Shown: positions 1 through 10,227 of the stretch, piece by piece
How the letters are laid out: each line of letters begins with the position of its first letter
How positions within the stretch are numbered: the first letter of the stretch is position 1
DNA from: Oleiagrimonas sp. C23AA
GTDB taxonomy: Bacteria > Pseudomonadota > Gammaproteobacteria > Xanthomonadales > Rhodanobacteraceae
DNA: 64,000 nucleotides
NCBI RefSeq assembly: GCF_011759385.1
Contig: NZ_JAARLY010000012.1
Coordinates: 1-64,000, forward strand
Reading direction: 5' to 3'
Program-made: the position numbers and the translations under genes
Notes under the pieces: model-generated
Databases searched by the model: none
What the model was told of the DNA's origin: nothing
The model's input: only the letters and a program-made list of their open reading frames with translations

Positions 1-70
1 CAGCAGTGAAACGTGTCCGCGCCGATGGTAGTGTGGCTCAAGCCATGCAAGAGTAGGTCACCGCCAGGGA
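1..70 (+). rRNA. rrf: 5S ribosomal RNA, 3' part (truncated by window edge)
   Basis: The first 70 bases match the 3' half of bacterial 5S rRNA: the GCGCCGATGGTAGTGTGG block, a short hairpin, then GAGAGTAGGTCACCGCCAGG-like closing sequence (here with AAGAGTAGG). The 5' half lies outside the window. A strong terminator follows directly, so this is the end of an rRNA operon transcribed on the plus strand. The exact 3' end (about 68-71) is estimated by comparison with remembered E. coli 5S. Confidence 0.93.
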
Positions 71-81
71 CCTTTTACAGC

Positions 82-113
82 AACACCCCCAAGCTCACGC
101 TTGGGGGTGTTTT
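82..113 (+). terminator. Intrinsic terminator of the rRNA operon
   Basis: A perfect 12-bp inverted repeat (82-93 with 100-111, loop CTCACG) ends in a T run at 110-113. It lies about 12 bases after the 5S gene, as expected for an rrn operon terminator. Confidence 0.92.
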
Positions 114-849
114 GCTATGCGCCAAAGGAAAACTCCCCCACCAGGTCACCGCGACCCCGGCCGGCCACCGGTGGCGGACCGAGCCCCCCTCGCGATCACC
201 TGCTTGCAGGGTAGCGGACCGCTGCACCGGGGCAGTGCTTGACCCAGGGTGGGCCCAGCGGGGCCAGATTGTCTTTATCGTCGGCCAAGATGTCGCCTTT
301 GAGTGCGAACGAGTCCTCATAAACGACAGAGTGAATGCTCTGCTTGGCACCTGAATATCAGCGCTGGAGTGGACCGCGACGACCGCGGTCAGGCGCGGAG
401 GCGGTAGGACGGCTACGACGGCAAGGTCCATCCGTGGGCCGCCGGCAACATCTGCGGCCGCGAGTGGTGACTGTGGTTGCATCACCATGCCGGCGGGGGA
501 TGCGTGGACGCACGTGCTCTGACCTGGGCTGATCGTCGGTGGCTATGCATCACGTGCCGAAAATGGGGCAAAATTCTCTTAAACCCGCTCATCGTTGCGT
601 TGAATGTAGCCGACGGCAAATCGGACGCGGTGTTGCATGAAGCACTCGCCGGAACAGATCCAGGTCAAGCACCCCGCCGCCGATTCAGCTCTGGAGCGAC
701 GGTACAGGCGGTCAATACTCCTGCTGACAGGCTGCTAGCTGAGCTTGCGTGGCAAGCCTGGTGCGGATTAGCCGACGCCATAGAGGCAATGTCTTGTGCG
801 ATGCAACGAAGTTCGCCCGCAGCACATGCTTCTCCGTTACAGTAGCGCC
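114..849. other. Intergenic region between rrn operon and exeA-like gene, no gene recognised
   Basis: About 740 bases with several short open frames on both strands that overlap one another, lack ribosome binding sites and resemble no family I know. Base composition is less GC-biased than in the neighbouring genes, notably around 545-620. I see no tRNA and no strong promoter. It may hold an untranslated leader of the next gene or decayed sequence. Confidence 0.5.
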
Positions 850-2439
850 ATGTACTTTGACAGTTTCGGCTTGCGTGAGGCGCCGTTCGCGGCGGCGCCA
901 GACACGCGCTTCGCCTATCTTCCTGCCGCTACGCAGACCTCGCTGGACCGCCTGCAGCAGGAGGTGATGGCCGGCAGCGGTGGCATACTGCTGCTTACAG
1001 GTGAATATGGCAGCGGCAAGACGCTGCTGTCGCAACTGCTGCTGCAGCGACTGGAAGAGCGCTCCGTGCGCGTGGCCCGAGTGCTCAATCCCGGACTCAG
1101 CGCCGTAGAGCTGGTGCAGACCGTGTGCGATGCGCTGCGGGTGCCGGTGGAGCCGGAGCAGCGCGACAGTGGCAAGTCCCTGGTCGATGCACTCAGCGCC
1201 TTCCTGATGGATATCTATGCCCAGGGACAGCGTGTGCTGCTGGTGGTCGATGAGGCACAGAATCTTTCCGATGAGGCGCTGGAACAGCTGCGCTTGCTGA
1301 CCAATCTGGAGACGCCTGCGCACAAGTTGATTCACGTTCTGCTGTTGGCAGGACCCACGTTCGAGGCTCGGCTCCAGGGCAGTGCGTTGCAACCGTTGGC
1401 ACAGCGCGTGGCCGTGCATGAACGCCTTGAGCCGCTGTCGGCGGCCGACGCCGACGCTTACGTGCGTCACCGCCTGGAGATCGCTGGCGGCACGCAATCG
1501 CCATTTTCGCGGCTGGCGCTGCGGGTGCTGTATCGCTACAGTCGCGGCCAGCCCCGCCTGATCAACCGAATGGCTGATCGGGCCCTGCATCGTGCTGCCG
1601 CGGCTGGCGAAAGCGTGGTCGGTGAGCGTTTGATGCAGCAGGTGGCTCGCGAGTGCCTGCAGGGACGCATGCGTTATACGCTGCAACGCTATCGTTGGTG
1701 GGCCTCGGCCCTGTTGGGCATGCTGGTGGTGGTGCTGGTGGTGGTGCTGTGGCCGAGGCCGGCGCCGCCTCCGGTCAAGCCTGTGGTGGACCCTGATCTG
1801 GCGGTGACCCAGGCTTCGCAGGCGCTGGCCAAGTCGCTTCCGCCCGCTCCCACGGCCAAATTGCTGGCCTGGAGCGAGCTGCTGGCGCGCTGGCAGGTGG
1901 GATCGGAGGATGTCTCGGTGTCCGCGGCAGCCCGTTGCACAGCACAGATCTTTCCCGGGTTTGACTGCGTGGGGGGAACCGGCTCGCTGGACCAGCTCAA
2001 GCGCTTCGATCGCCCTTTGATTCTTGAGCTGGATGTCGCTGACGGAACACGTGACGTGTTATTGCTTGGAGTCGGCCGACACAACGTGCGTCTGGACATC
2101 GGCCCGCGCGATGTCACGGTATCGCGCAAGGCGTTGAAACTGCTCTGGCACGGGCGGTTCTATGCACCTTGCCGGCTGCCGACCTGGATGCCGCCGTCGG
2201 TCAAACGCGGCGACGCCGGCAAGGCTGTAGCCTGGGTCAGCGAGCGTCTGGAACGTCTGGACAGCAATACCGATAGCGCCTATCGCCCAGCATTGTTCGA
2301 TGCCCAAATGGAAGCTCGTGTACGCAAGGTGCAACAGGCGTTTGGCATTCCCGCCGACGGCATCGTCGGCCCGGAAACGCTGTTTGCCCTATCGTCGCTG
2401 TCACCGGACGGCCCGCATCTGGCGCGGAACGTGGACTGA
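850..2439 (+). CDS. ExeA/GspA-type AAA ATPase with C-terminal peptidoglycan-binding domain
   Basis: 529 aa. The opening MYFDSFGLREAPF is the typical ExeA start, so the ATG at 850 is preferred over an in-frame ATG at 796. Walker A GEYGSGKT is at residues 51-58 and Walker B VLLVVDEAQ at about 129-137, forming the cytoplasmic AAA domain. One strongly hydrophobic Val/Leu segment near residues 285-305 is the single membrane span. The C-terminus has a PG_binding_1-like domain (about 455-520, with FGIPADGIVGPETL). ExeA proteins bind peptidoglycan and help assemble the type II secretin or related envelope machines. The usual partner ExeB/GspB is not next to it. The next gene, a rhomboid protease, begins at or just after the stop codon. 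Confidence 0.88.
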   Translation: MYFDSFGLREAPFAAAPDTRFAYLPAATQTSLDRLQQEVMAGSGGILLLTGEYGSGKTLLSQLLLQRLEERSVRVARVLNPGLSAVELVQTVCDALRVPVEPEQRDSGKSLVDALSAFLMDIYAQGQRVLLVVDEAQNLSDEALEQLRLLTNLETPAHKLIHVLLLAGPTFEARLQGSALQPLAQRVAVHERLEPLSAADADAYVRHRLEIAGGTQSPFSRLALRVLYRYSRGQPRLINRMADRALHRAAAAGESVVGERLMQQVARECLQGRMRYTLQRYRWWASALLGMLVVVLVVVLWPRPAPPPVKPVVDPDLAVTQASQALAKSLPPAPTAKLLAWSELLARWQVGSEDVSVSAAARCTAQIFPGFDCVGGTGSLDQLKRFDRPLILELDVADGTRDVLLLGVGRHNVRLDIGPRDVTVSRKALKLLWHGRFYAPCRLPTWMPPSVKRGDAGKAVAWVSERLERLDSNTDSAYRPALFDAQMEARVRKVQQAFGIPADGIVGPETLFALSSLSPDGPHLARNVD

Positions 2440-2448
2440 TTGGCGCCG

Positions 2449-3132
2449 ATGTTCGTCCAGGTAGACACGAGGCGCCGTCAACGCTGGTACTGGGCCACTG
2501 GCGTGTTGGTGGTGGCGTGTGTCTCCTGCTTCATGGTGCTGGCGCTGAGCCCGGCCGCGGAACAGCTGTCGCTGGTGATGCGCTGGGGCGCCATTCCAGC
2601 GCGCCTGTTTTCACTGGATCGTCCTTGGTGGACGCACATCACGCGCGGCGACGTGGTCACCCTGGCCACGGCCCTGTTCATTCACGTGGCCTGGGTGCAT
2701 CTTCTGAGCAACCTGATGTTCCTGGTCATCTTCGGCCTGTCATCCGAGCGCGCCCTGGGCTCACCCCGCTTCCTGGTGCTGTTCCTGTTTGGCGGCACTT
2801 TCGCCAACCTCGTCGGCGCCATCACCCTGGCGGGCGTACACGCGCCCATCATTGGCTGTAGTGGCGCGGTGTCGGCTGTGGTGGGCGCTTACCTGGCGCT
2901 GTTTCCGCGGGCGCGGCTGGGGCTGGTGTTACCGCTGGGGCTGTTTCTGGAGTTCGTGCGGGTGCCGGCGTCCCTATTGATCGGCATCTGGGTGTTGCTG
3001 CAATTGATGTTCACCTACGCCGGCCCCGGTTTTGGCGCCGTGGTCTGGTGGTGTCACATCGCCGGCTTCCTGTTTGGCGTGGTGTTTGCGCTTGTATCGC
3101 GTGGTGCGGTGATGCGGCGCATGCGCGGCTAG
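2449..3132 (+). CDS. Rhomboid-family intramembrane serine protease
   Basis: 227 aa from the ATG at 2449; a TTG at 2440, directly after the exeA stop, is an alternative start. Six or so hydrophobic segments are visible. Rhomboid hallmarks are present: HVAWVHLLSN (Asn88 region of the second helix), the catalytic serine in GCSGAVS (Ser138; more often GxSG with Ala or Phe at x), and the catalytic histidine in CHIAGFLFG (His203). Such proteases cleave transmembrane substrates within the inner membrane. The near-zero spacing behind the ExeA-like ATPase suggests one transcript and perhaps a shared envelope role. The substrate is unknown. Confidence 0.88.
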   Translation: MFVQVDTRRRQRWYWATGVLVVACVSCFMVLALSPAAEQLSLVMRWGAIPARLFSLDRPWWTHITRGDVVTLATALFIHVAWVHLLSNLMFLVIFGLSSERALGSPRFLVLFLFGGTFANLVGAITLAGVHAPIIGCSGAVSAVVGAYLALFPRARLGLVLPLGLFLEFVRVPASLLIGIWVLLQLMFTYAGPGFGAVVWWCHIAGFLFGVVFALVSRGAVMRRMRG

Positions 3133-3164
3133 AGCTTTTGCGTCACACATCGGACAATGGGGAT

Positions 3165-3491
3165 ATGTCCGAGAAAACGCTTTACAAGATTACCTTCCTG
3201 CACCTGGGCAAAAGCTATGAGCTGTACGCGCGCCATGTCGCGTCCAGCCACCTGTGGGGCTTCACCGAGGTTGGCGAGCTGGTGTTTGCCGAGGCCGACA
3301 GTCTGGTCGTCGATCCTACCGAGGAGCGCTTGCGCGAGGAGTTCGCCGATACCCAGACCCTGCATTTGCCGATGCAGGCAATCGTGCGCATTGAGCAAGT
3401 ACGCAAGAAGGGCGCCATGGCCATCCGCGACGCCACCGGTGGCGACAAGGTGACACCATTTCCGATGCCACCCGGCCGTCCGCGCGGCTGA
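3165..3491 (+). CDS. DUF1820 family protein
   Basis: 108 aa. Start ATG 3165 (MSEKTLYKITFLHLGK) was chosen over an upstream in-frame codon at 3048 because the conserved DUF1820 start is LYKITFL-like. Family features are visible: KSYELYAR, a GFTEVGELVF stretch, VVDPTEERLREEF and an IVRIEQV beta strand. It is a small soluble protein with no membrane segment, common in gammaproteobacteria; its function is unknown. It lies 32 bases after the rhomboid gene and is convergent with the next gene, with only 6 bases between stop codons. Confidence 0.85.
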   Translation: MSEKTLYKITFLHLGKSYELYARHVASSHLWGFTEVGELVFAEADSLVVDPTEERLREEFADTQTLHLPMQAIVRIEQVRKKGAMAIRDATGGDKVTPFPMPPGRPRG

Positions 3492-3497
3492 CCCGGT

Positions 3498-4316
3498 TCA
3501 GGCTTCGAACGAGGGCGGCGGAGGTGGCGCGCTGGCGTCGGGCGCGGTGCCGTGATCATCGGTGGCTGCGTCTGGCCCGCCGTAGAGATCGCTGTAGGCG
3601 AAATACAGCGTCGGACCCAGCAGCGTGTAAAGCACGGCATTGGCGACAAATTGCGCTATCAGGCTGGAGCCCAGGACGTAGAACACCACCACCGGTATGA
3701 ACATGCACAGGAACAGCGCCAAACCGGTCAGAAGCCAGGCGCCCCAATGCCGGCGCACGGTGCGAAAGCTTTCGGCCATGGCCTGCATCGCCGGCTTGCG
3801 ATCCAGGCCCACGCGCGGAATGGCCAGCGCGGCAAAGGCATAGCCGATCAGCGCAATAATCACCGCGACTATTATCCAGCCCAGGAAACCCGGCCCGATG
3901 TACTGGGTGAGGTTCTGCATCAGTTCAGACGGGTTTGACTCCAGGCTCTTGAGGTCCACGCCCGCACGGGTCAGGCGTGCGCTGACGGCACCGACCAGCA
4001 CCATGCCGGCCACGATCTGGCTGAGGATGACCGGCAGGCACAGTGCAATGCCTCCGCCGGCGCGTTGCTCGGCAAACAGCTGGAAAAGCTGACCGATCTG
4101 CGGCTTGCGCCCGGCCGTCGCGTCACGCGTGGCGATGACACTGCCGGCGACCAGTGCCGGTCCCAGGATGGCAATCGCCAGACCGCCCAGCAGCGGCACC
4201 AGTGCGATCGCCGAGACGATCAAGCCCATCACCGGGAAGATGCCCGGATACTTGCGAGCCATGCCCAGTGCCTGTCCCACCCAGTGCCAGCCTTGGCCGG
4301 CGCGTACTTTGGCCAT
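3498..4316 (-). CDS. Multi-pass inner-membrane protein, BPSS1780-like
   Basis: 272 aa. Start ATG at 4316 has a good AGAGGA ribosome site just upstream; the longer open frame to 4505 would run into non-coding sequence and the next gene. At least five hydrophobic segments are visible (after a short WHWVGQALGMARKYPG amphipathic start), and a Pro-rich tail (PPPPPS) closes the protein. The WxW-ALGMxR-P opening resembles the BPSS1780 family of uncharacterised membrane proteins. No enzyme motif is seen. It is 88 bases downstream of the amidotransferase gene on the same strand. Confidence 0.72.
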   Translation of the reverse strand: MAKVRAGQGWHWVGQALGMARKYPGIFPVMGLIVSAIALVPLLGGLAIAILGPALVAGSVIATRDATAGRKPQIGQLFQLFAEQRAGGGIALCLPVILSQIVAGMVLVGAVSARLTRAGVDLKSLESNPSELMQNLTQYIGPGFLGWIIVAVIIALIGYAFAALAIPRVGLDRKPAMQAMAESFRTVRRHWGAWLLTGLALFLCMFIPVVVFYVLGSSLIAQFVANAVLYTLLGPTLYFAYSDLYGGPDAATDDHGTAPDASAPPPPPSFEA

Positions 4317-4404
4317 GGAGCGTGTTCCTCTAGCGTTAGCGCGTGCGTCAGATGCGCAAATCCTAGCATCCGGGGCGCCGCTTCGGGCGCGTGCCCGGAC
4401 AAAG

Positions 4405-5112
4405 CTATAGCCGTGCGAAACGGTGTAGCAGACGGCGCGCCCAGGGCGTGGGGCGGGTGGCGCGCAGCAGGCAGTCGGGAACCTGGCCCTCTTCGCGCAG
4501 TCCATCGCGGCGCAGCTTGATGTAATCGCGAATCACCGCCACGCTCATCTCCGGGTGGAACTGCGTGGACATGGCGTGCGGTGCATAACGCACGATGTGG
4601 TGATGTTCGCGCCGCGAGCGGGCCAGTACCTGCGCACTGTCCGGTGCCTTGCAGACGGTCTGGCTGTGCGTGGTGTGGCCGTAGAACTGCCTTGGAAAGC
4701 CGCGCAACAGTGGATCGTCATCGATCGCTTCCAGCAGCTCGATGCGTTTGGTGCCCATCTCGCGCGGACCGTCCAGCCAGTCGATCTGGCCACCCAATGC
4801 GCGGCACATCAGCTGGTGGCCGAAACACACGCCGAACATCGGGCGTTTGGCCTTGAATGCTTCCATCAACCAGTCGCTGACCGGGTCGACCCAGTCGGGT
4901 GGATCGGTCAGCATTGCCGATGAACCGGTCACCAGCACGCGCTCGACCTCGGCCAGGGCCGGGAGCGGCTGCCCGGCGCCGACATCGACGGTTTGCACCT
5001 GATCGCGACGACATCGGGTCGCCAAGCGGAACCAGTGATCGAAATCACCGTGTCGGGCGCGGATCGGGTCGGGGGTATGGCCGGTCTGGATGATCAATAG
5101 CGGGCAGCTCAT
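4405..5112 (-). CDS. Class I glutamine amidotransferase (GuaA N-domain-like)
   Basis: 235 aa. The protein is a stand-alone class I GATase fold: the nucleophile Cys sits in GVCFGHQLM, and the His-Glu pair of the triad in QFHPEMS. The oxyanion strand is VLVTGSSAML. It resembles the GMP-synthase glutaminase half and family members acting on gamma-glutamyl compounds. No synthetase domain follows, so the acceptor substrate cannot be told. It starts 25 bases downstream of the stop of the GspE-like gene, so the two are probably co-transcribed without an evident functional link. Confidence 0.85.
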   Translation of the reverse strand: MSCPLLIIQTGHTPDPIRARHGDFDHWFRLATRCRRDQVQTVDVGAGQPLPALAEVERVLVTGSSAMLTDPPDWVDPVSDWLMEAFKAKRPMFGVCFGHQLMCRALGGQIDWLDGPREMGTKRIELLEAIDDDPLLRGFPRQFYGHTTHSQTVCKAPDSAQVLARSRREHHHIVRYAPHAMSTQFHPEMSVAVIRDYIKLRRDGLREEGQVPDCLLRATRPTPWARRLLHRFARL

Positions 5113-5137
5113 GGCCTTGAGCCTAGGCCCGCTACCG

Positions 5138-6970
5138 TCAAGAGGACGTTGTCAGCGCGTCGGCGCCGCGATCACCTGGTGGTAGCACGGTGAGCACTTC
5201 GCTCACCGTGGTCAGGCCGCGCGCCACCTGGGCGGCGGCCGAAATGCGCAGCGGCTTCAGGCCCTCGGCCAGCGCGGTTCGCGCCAGGGCGTCCAGGTCC
5301 ATCTGCGCGGTGATCAGGCTGCGCAGACGCGGTGTCAGATGCAGCATTTCATAGACACCGGTGCGGCCCAGAAAGCCCGTATTGCGGCACTCCAGGCAAC
5401 CCACCGGCTCGTAGACCTGTTCGGGGCAGGGTACCTCCCAGCCATGGGTCAGCACCGACCAGGACTGCGCATCCTGCTTGGTAGCGCGTTTGCAGTGCGG
5501 GCAAAGCGTGCGCACCAGGCGCTGGGCGACGATGCCGGTCAGCGTGGAGTGGATCAGGTAGTGCGGCACGCCCAGGTCGAGCAGGCGCGTCAGCGCGCTG
5601 GGCGCATCATTGGTATGCAGCGTCGACAGCACCAGATGGCCGGTCAGCGAGGCCTGCACTGCCATCTGCGCGGTTTCCAGGTCGCGGATCTCGCCGACCA
5701 TGATGATGTCAGGATCCTGGCGCAGCAGCGTGCGCACGCCAGCGGCAAAATCCAGGTCGATGGCCGGCTGCACCTGCATCTGGTTGAACTCGGCGCTGAC
5801 CATTTCGATCGGGTCTTCCACCGTGCACACGTTGAGCTCGGGTCGCGCCAGATGCTTGAGCGTGGAATACAGCGTGGTGGTTTTGCCCGAACCGGTCGGG
5901 CCGGTGACCAGCACAATGCCGTGCGGGCGCTCGACCATGTCGCGCCACATCGCGCCCTCGGTCTCGGAAAAGCCCAGCTGGCCGAAATCCTTGACCACGA
6001 TGTCCGGATCGAAGATGCGCATCACCACCTTCTCGCCGAAAGCGGTGGGCATGGTCGAGATACGCAGTTCCACCTCGCGTCCGCCGGCCGAGCGCGTCTT
6101 GATGCGGCCATCCTGCGGACGGCGTTTCTCGGCCACGTCCAGGCGCGAGAGAATCTTCACGCGCGAGGTCACTGCCGTCATCACCGGCGGTGGCAGCTCG
6201 AATACCTGATGCATCACGCCATCGATGCGAAAGCGCATGCGTCCGGCATCGCGACGCGGTTCCAGATGGATATCCGAGGCGCGTTGCTCGAAGGCGTATT
6301 GCAGCAGCCAGTCGACGATGTGCACCACGTGGCGGTCGTCGGCGCCGATTTCGCCGGTCTTGCCCAGCTCCACCAGCTGCTCGAAATTCATGATCGCCGC
6401 GTTGGCGTCATGGCTTTCGGACTTGGCATCGCGGGCCAGCATGATCGAGCGCTGCACGCCGTACAGCTCGGTCAGGTAGCGGTTGATGTCCAGCGGGTTG
6501 GCCACCACCAGGCGGATCTCACGGCGCAGCATGTGCGCCAGGTCGAAGGCCCAGCGTTGCTCGAAGGGCTCGCAGGTGGCAAACGTGGTGATGCCGGCGC
6601 TGACCTCGACCGGCAGGATGCGATGGCGCTGCGCATAGGCATGGCTGACCGCCTGCGTGACCGAGGCCACGTCGATCTTCATCGGATCGATCTTCAGGTA
6701 ATCCAGGGCGGCCTTGCGCGCCAGCCATTCGGTGAGCACTTCCACGCTCAACGGGCGGCCTGGATCACGCCGGTTTTCCAGCTTGGCGTTGCCGATCACC
6801 ACCAGCGGGTGCAGCTCCAGCGTGGATCGGCCCTGACGCTGGCCCAGCCGCACGTGCTTGGCGTCCTCGCCGGTGAGATAACCATCGACCACCAGCGCGG
6901 CCAGGGTCTCGTCCAGCTCCAGCCGGCCACGACGGCCGAGAGTGGGCAGCGATTGGGGGCTGGCGGCCAT
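5138..6970 (-). CDS. GspE/PilB-type secretion or pilus assembly ATPase
   Basis: 610 aa from the ATG at 6970, which has a GAGG ribosome site; the frame extends 17 codons further upstream without a better start. N-terminal GspE-N-like domain about 20-180. The ATPase core has Walker A GPTGSGKT at 357-364, an Asp box around 385-390 (VEDPIE), Walker B DPDIIMVGEIRD at 419-430 and a His box STLHTNDA near 449-456. A tetracysteine zinc site is seen: Cys490, Cys493, Cys525, Cys528. Such ATPases drive type II secretion or type IV pilus extension. No GspF/PilC, pseudopilin or secretin gene is adjacent, so which machine it serves is open. It is divergent from glyQ. Confidence 0.9.
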   Translation of the reverse strand: MAASPQSLPTLGRRGRLELDETLAALVVDGYLTGEDAKHVRLGQRQGRSTLELHPLVVIGNAKLENRRDPGRPLSVEVLTEWLARKAALDYLKIDPMKIDVASVTQAVSHAYAQRHRILPVEVSAGITTFATCEPFEQRWAFDLAHMLRREIRLVVANPLDINRYLTELYGVQRSIMLARDAKSESHDANAAIMNFEQLVELGKTGEIGADDRHVVHIVDWLLQYAFEQRASDIHLEPRRDAGRMRFRIDGVMHQVFELPPPVMTAVTSRVKILSRLDVAEKRRPQDGRIKTRSAGGREVELRISTMPTAFGEKVVMRIFDPDIVVKDFGQLGFSETEGAMWRDMVERPHGIVLVTGPTGSGKTTTLYSTLKHLARPELNVCTVEDPIEMVSAEFNQMQVQPAIDLDFAAGVRTLLRQDPDIIMVGEIRDLETAQMAVQASLTGHLVLSTLHTNDAPSALTRLLDLGVPHYLIHSTLTGIVAQRLVRTLCPHCKRATKQDAQSWSVLTHGWEVPCPEQVYEPVGCLECRNTGFLGRTGVYEMLHLTPRLRSLITAQMDLDALARTALAEGLKPLRISAAAQVARGLTTVSEVLTVLPPGDRGADALTTSS

Positions 6971-7055
6971 GCGTACCTCGCGGCAAAGTGTCCGTATCGC
7001 GCGAAAAACGCCGCCGATCACGCTGCGTGCGGTCGTGGCGAGGTCCGTGCCCGGC

Positions 7056-7061
7056 TATACT
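7056..7061 (+). promoter_or_regulatory. Candidate -10 element for glyQS
   Basis: TATACT lies 30 bases before the glyQ start in the 120-base divergent gap with the GspE-like gene. No convincing -35 hexamer is found 17 bases upstream, so this is a weak call. Confidence 0.3.
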
Positions 7062-7090
7062 AACGCGCTTTATTCAAGGCCATGGTGATT

Positions 7091-8003
<913 letters not shown>

Positions 8004-8011
<8 letters not shown>

Positions 8012-10142
8012 GCAGTCGTTATTGATCGAACTGGGCACCGAAGAGCTGCCGCCCAAGGCGCTGGATACGCTGGCCGAGGCGTTTGCCCGCGGTGTGGTCG
8101 ATGGCCTGGAAAAGCGCGGCGTACAGGCCGATGTGGCGGCCGCGCGCACGTTTGCCTCGCCGCGCCGTCTGGCCGTACTGGTGCCCGCGGTGGGCGAATC
8201 GCAGCCCGAGCAGAGTATCGAGCGCCGTGGCCCGGCGGTGGCCGCCGGTCGCGATGGTGATGGCAAGCCGACCCGCGCGCTGAGTGGGTTTGCCGCCTCC
8301 TGTGGTGTCGAGGTCGAGGCGCTGGAGACGCTCGCCACCGACAAGGGCGAATGGTTTGTCTATCGCGCCACCAAGCCGGGCCAGCCGATCGAGGCGCTGG
8401 TACCAGAGATTGTGGTCGAGGCGCTGAAGGGCTTGCCGATCCCCAAGCCCATGCGCTGGTCCGATCACGATTACGCCTTCGTGCGTCCCGCGCACTGGCT
8501 GGTCATGCTGCACGGCGAAACGGTGATCGAAGGCCGTGTACTGGGTCTGGATGCCGGCCGCGTGACGCATGGACATCGCTTCCATCACCCGCAAGGCTTC
8601 ACCCTGCGTGATGCCGACAGCTATCTGGAGGCCATGCGCGAGATATATGTGCTGGCCGATCCGGCCGAGCGCCGTCAGCGCGTACGTGACGAAGTAGCGC
8701 GCGTGGCCAAGCAGACCGGCGGCGTGCCGCAGCTTTCCGACGCCCTGGTCGACGAGATCACCAATCTCAACGAGTGGCCGGTGGGCATTGCCGGCGCCTT
8801 CGACCGCGCCTTCCTGGCAGTGCCGCCTGAAGCGTTGGTCACCACCATGGAAGCCAACCAGAAATTTGTGCCGGTGTTCGACGATGCCGGCAAACTCAGC
8901 GAGCATTTCATCGGCCTGGCCAACATCGAAAGCCGCGATCCTGCCGAAATTGCCAAGGGCTACGAGCGCGTCATCCGTCCGCGCTTTGCCGACGCCAAAT
9001 TCTTCTGGGACGAAGACCTGAAAACGCCGCTGGCCGACTATCAGGCAACGCTCAAGAACGTCACCTATCAGCAGCAGCTGGGTTCGCTGTGGGACAAGAC
9101 CGTGCGCGTGGCCGAACTGGCCCGCGTGGTCGCGAATCGGGTCGGAGTCGATGCCGGCGAGGCGACGCGCGCGGCGGCGCTGTCCAAGTGCGATCTGATG
9201 ACGCGCATGGTCGGTGAATTCCCTGAGCTTCAGGGTGTGATGGGCCGTTATTACGCCAATGCCCAAGGCGAAAGCGCCGAGGTCGCCGCCGCGCTGGATG
9301 AGGGTTACCAGCCACGGTTTGCCGGTGACGCCATTGCTGCCGGCGCTGTCGGGCGCGTGCTGGCCGTGGCCGAGCGCCTGGATACGCTGGCCGGCATCTT
9401 CGCCGTGGGTTTGAAGCCATCGGGCAACAAGGACCCGTTCGCGCTGCGCCGTGCCGCGCTGGGCCTGGCACGTACGCTGGTCGAAGCGAATCTGTCGCTG
9501 GACCTGCGGGCCGCTTTTGCCGAAGCGCTGGAGCTATTGCCCGAAGCCGCCCTGGTCGCGGGCGTGAAGCCGGCGAAGAAGGGGGCCAAGGTCGAGGTCG
9601 ACCTCGGCGCGCGTCGTCAGGCCCTGGCTGACGAGCTGTATGGCTTTGTGCTCGAGCGTTTGCGCGGCTACTACACCGAGCAGGGCATGCCTGCCGGCGC
9701 CTTTGATGCCGTGGCCGCGGTGCAGCCGGCCAGCCTGGCCGATTTTGATCGCCGCCTGCGCGCCGTGCATGCCTTTGCCGACCGCAGCGAGGCCGCCAGC
9801 CTGGCGGCCGCCAACAAGCGTGTCGGCAACCTGCTGCGCAAGCAGGCCGAAGAAGTCGGTGAGCAAGCGGTCAGTTTCGATGCAGCCAAAGCCGAAGCCG
9901 GTGCCGAGGCCGACCTGGCTGCCGCGCTACAAGCGGCGCGCAGTGAGGCCGATGCGCGGGTGGCCGAAGGCGACTACGCCGGCGCGCTGGCCCGGCTGGC
10001 CGCATTGCAGGCGCCGGTCGATCGCTTCTTCGACGAGGTGCTGGTGATGGCCGACGATCCGTCGGTACGCGCCAACCGTCTGGCGTTGCTTGGCTTGCTG
10101 CAGCAGCGCTTCCTTGCCATTGCCGATATCGCCCGTCTGTAG
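8004..10142 (+). CDS. glyS: Glycine--tRNA ligase beta subunit
   Basis: 712 aa, the usual length. It opens with [16 protein letters not shown], the conserved GlyS N-terminus, and contains [11 protein letters not shown] and the HD-like middle region ([18 protein letters not shown]). The C-terminal DALR-like anticodon domain lies around 590-700 ([22 protein letters not shown]). An AAGGAG ribosome site sits at 7991-7996 inside the end of glyQ. It supplies tRNA binding and is needed for GlyQ activity. A terminator follows 38 bases after the stop. Confidence 0.97.
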
Positions 10143-10174
10143 CGCCAAGCGCATAACCAGGCGCTTAACACCAA

Positions 10175-10206
10175 TAAAAAAGCCCCGGACATGCCGGGGC
10201 TTTTTT
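10175..10206. terminator. Bidirectional intrinsic terminator between glyS and the XRE gene
   Basis: An 8-bp GC stem (181-188 with 194-201 of the 10,000s block, loop ACATG) is flanked by an A run on the left and a T run on the right, so it can end transcription from both converging genes. Confidence 0.92.
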
Positions 10207-10227
10207 ATGTTTGTCGGGATACCGAAC

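Noticed and set aside
477-845. 122-codon frame before the exeA-like gene
   Set aside because: No ribosome site, no family resemblance, and it competes with other equally poor frames.
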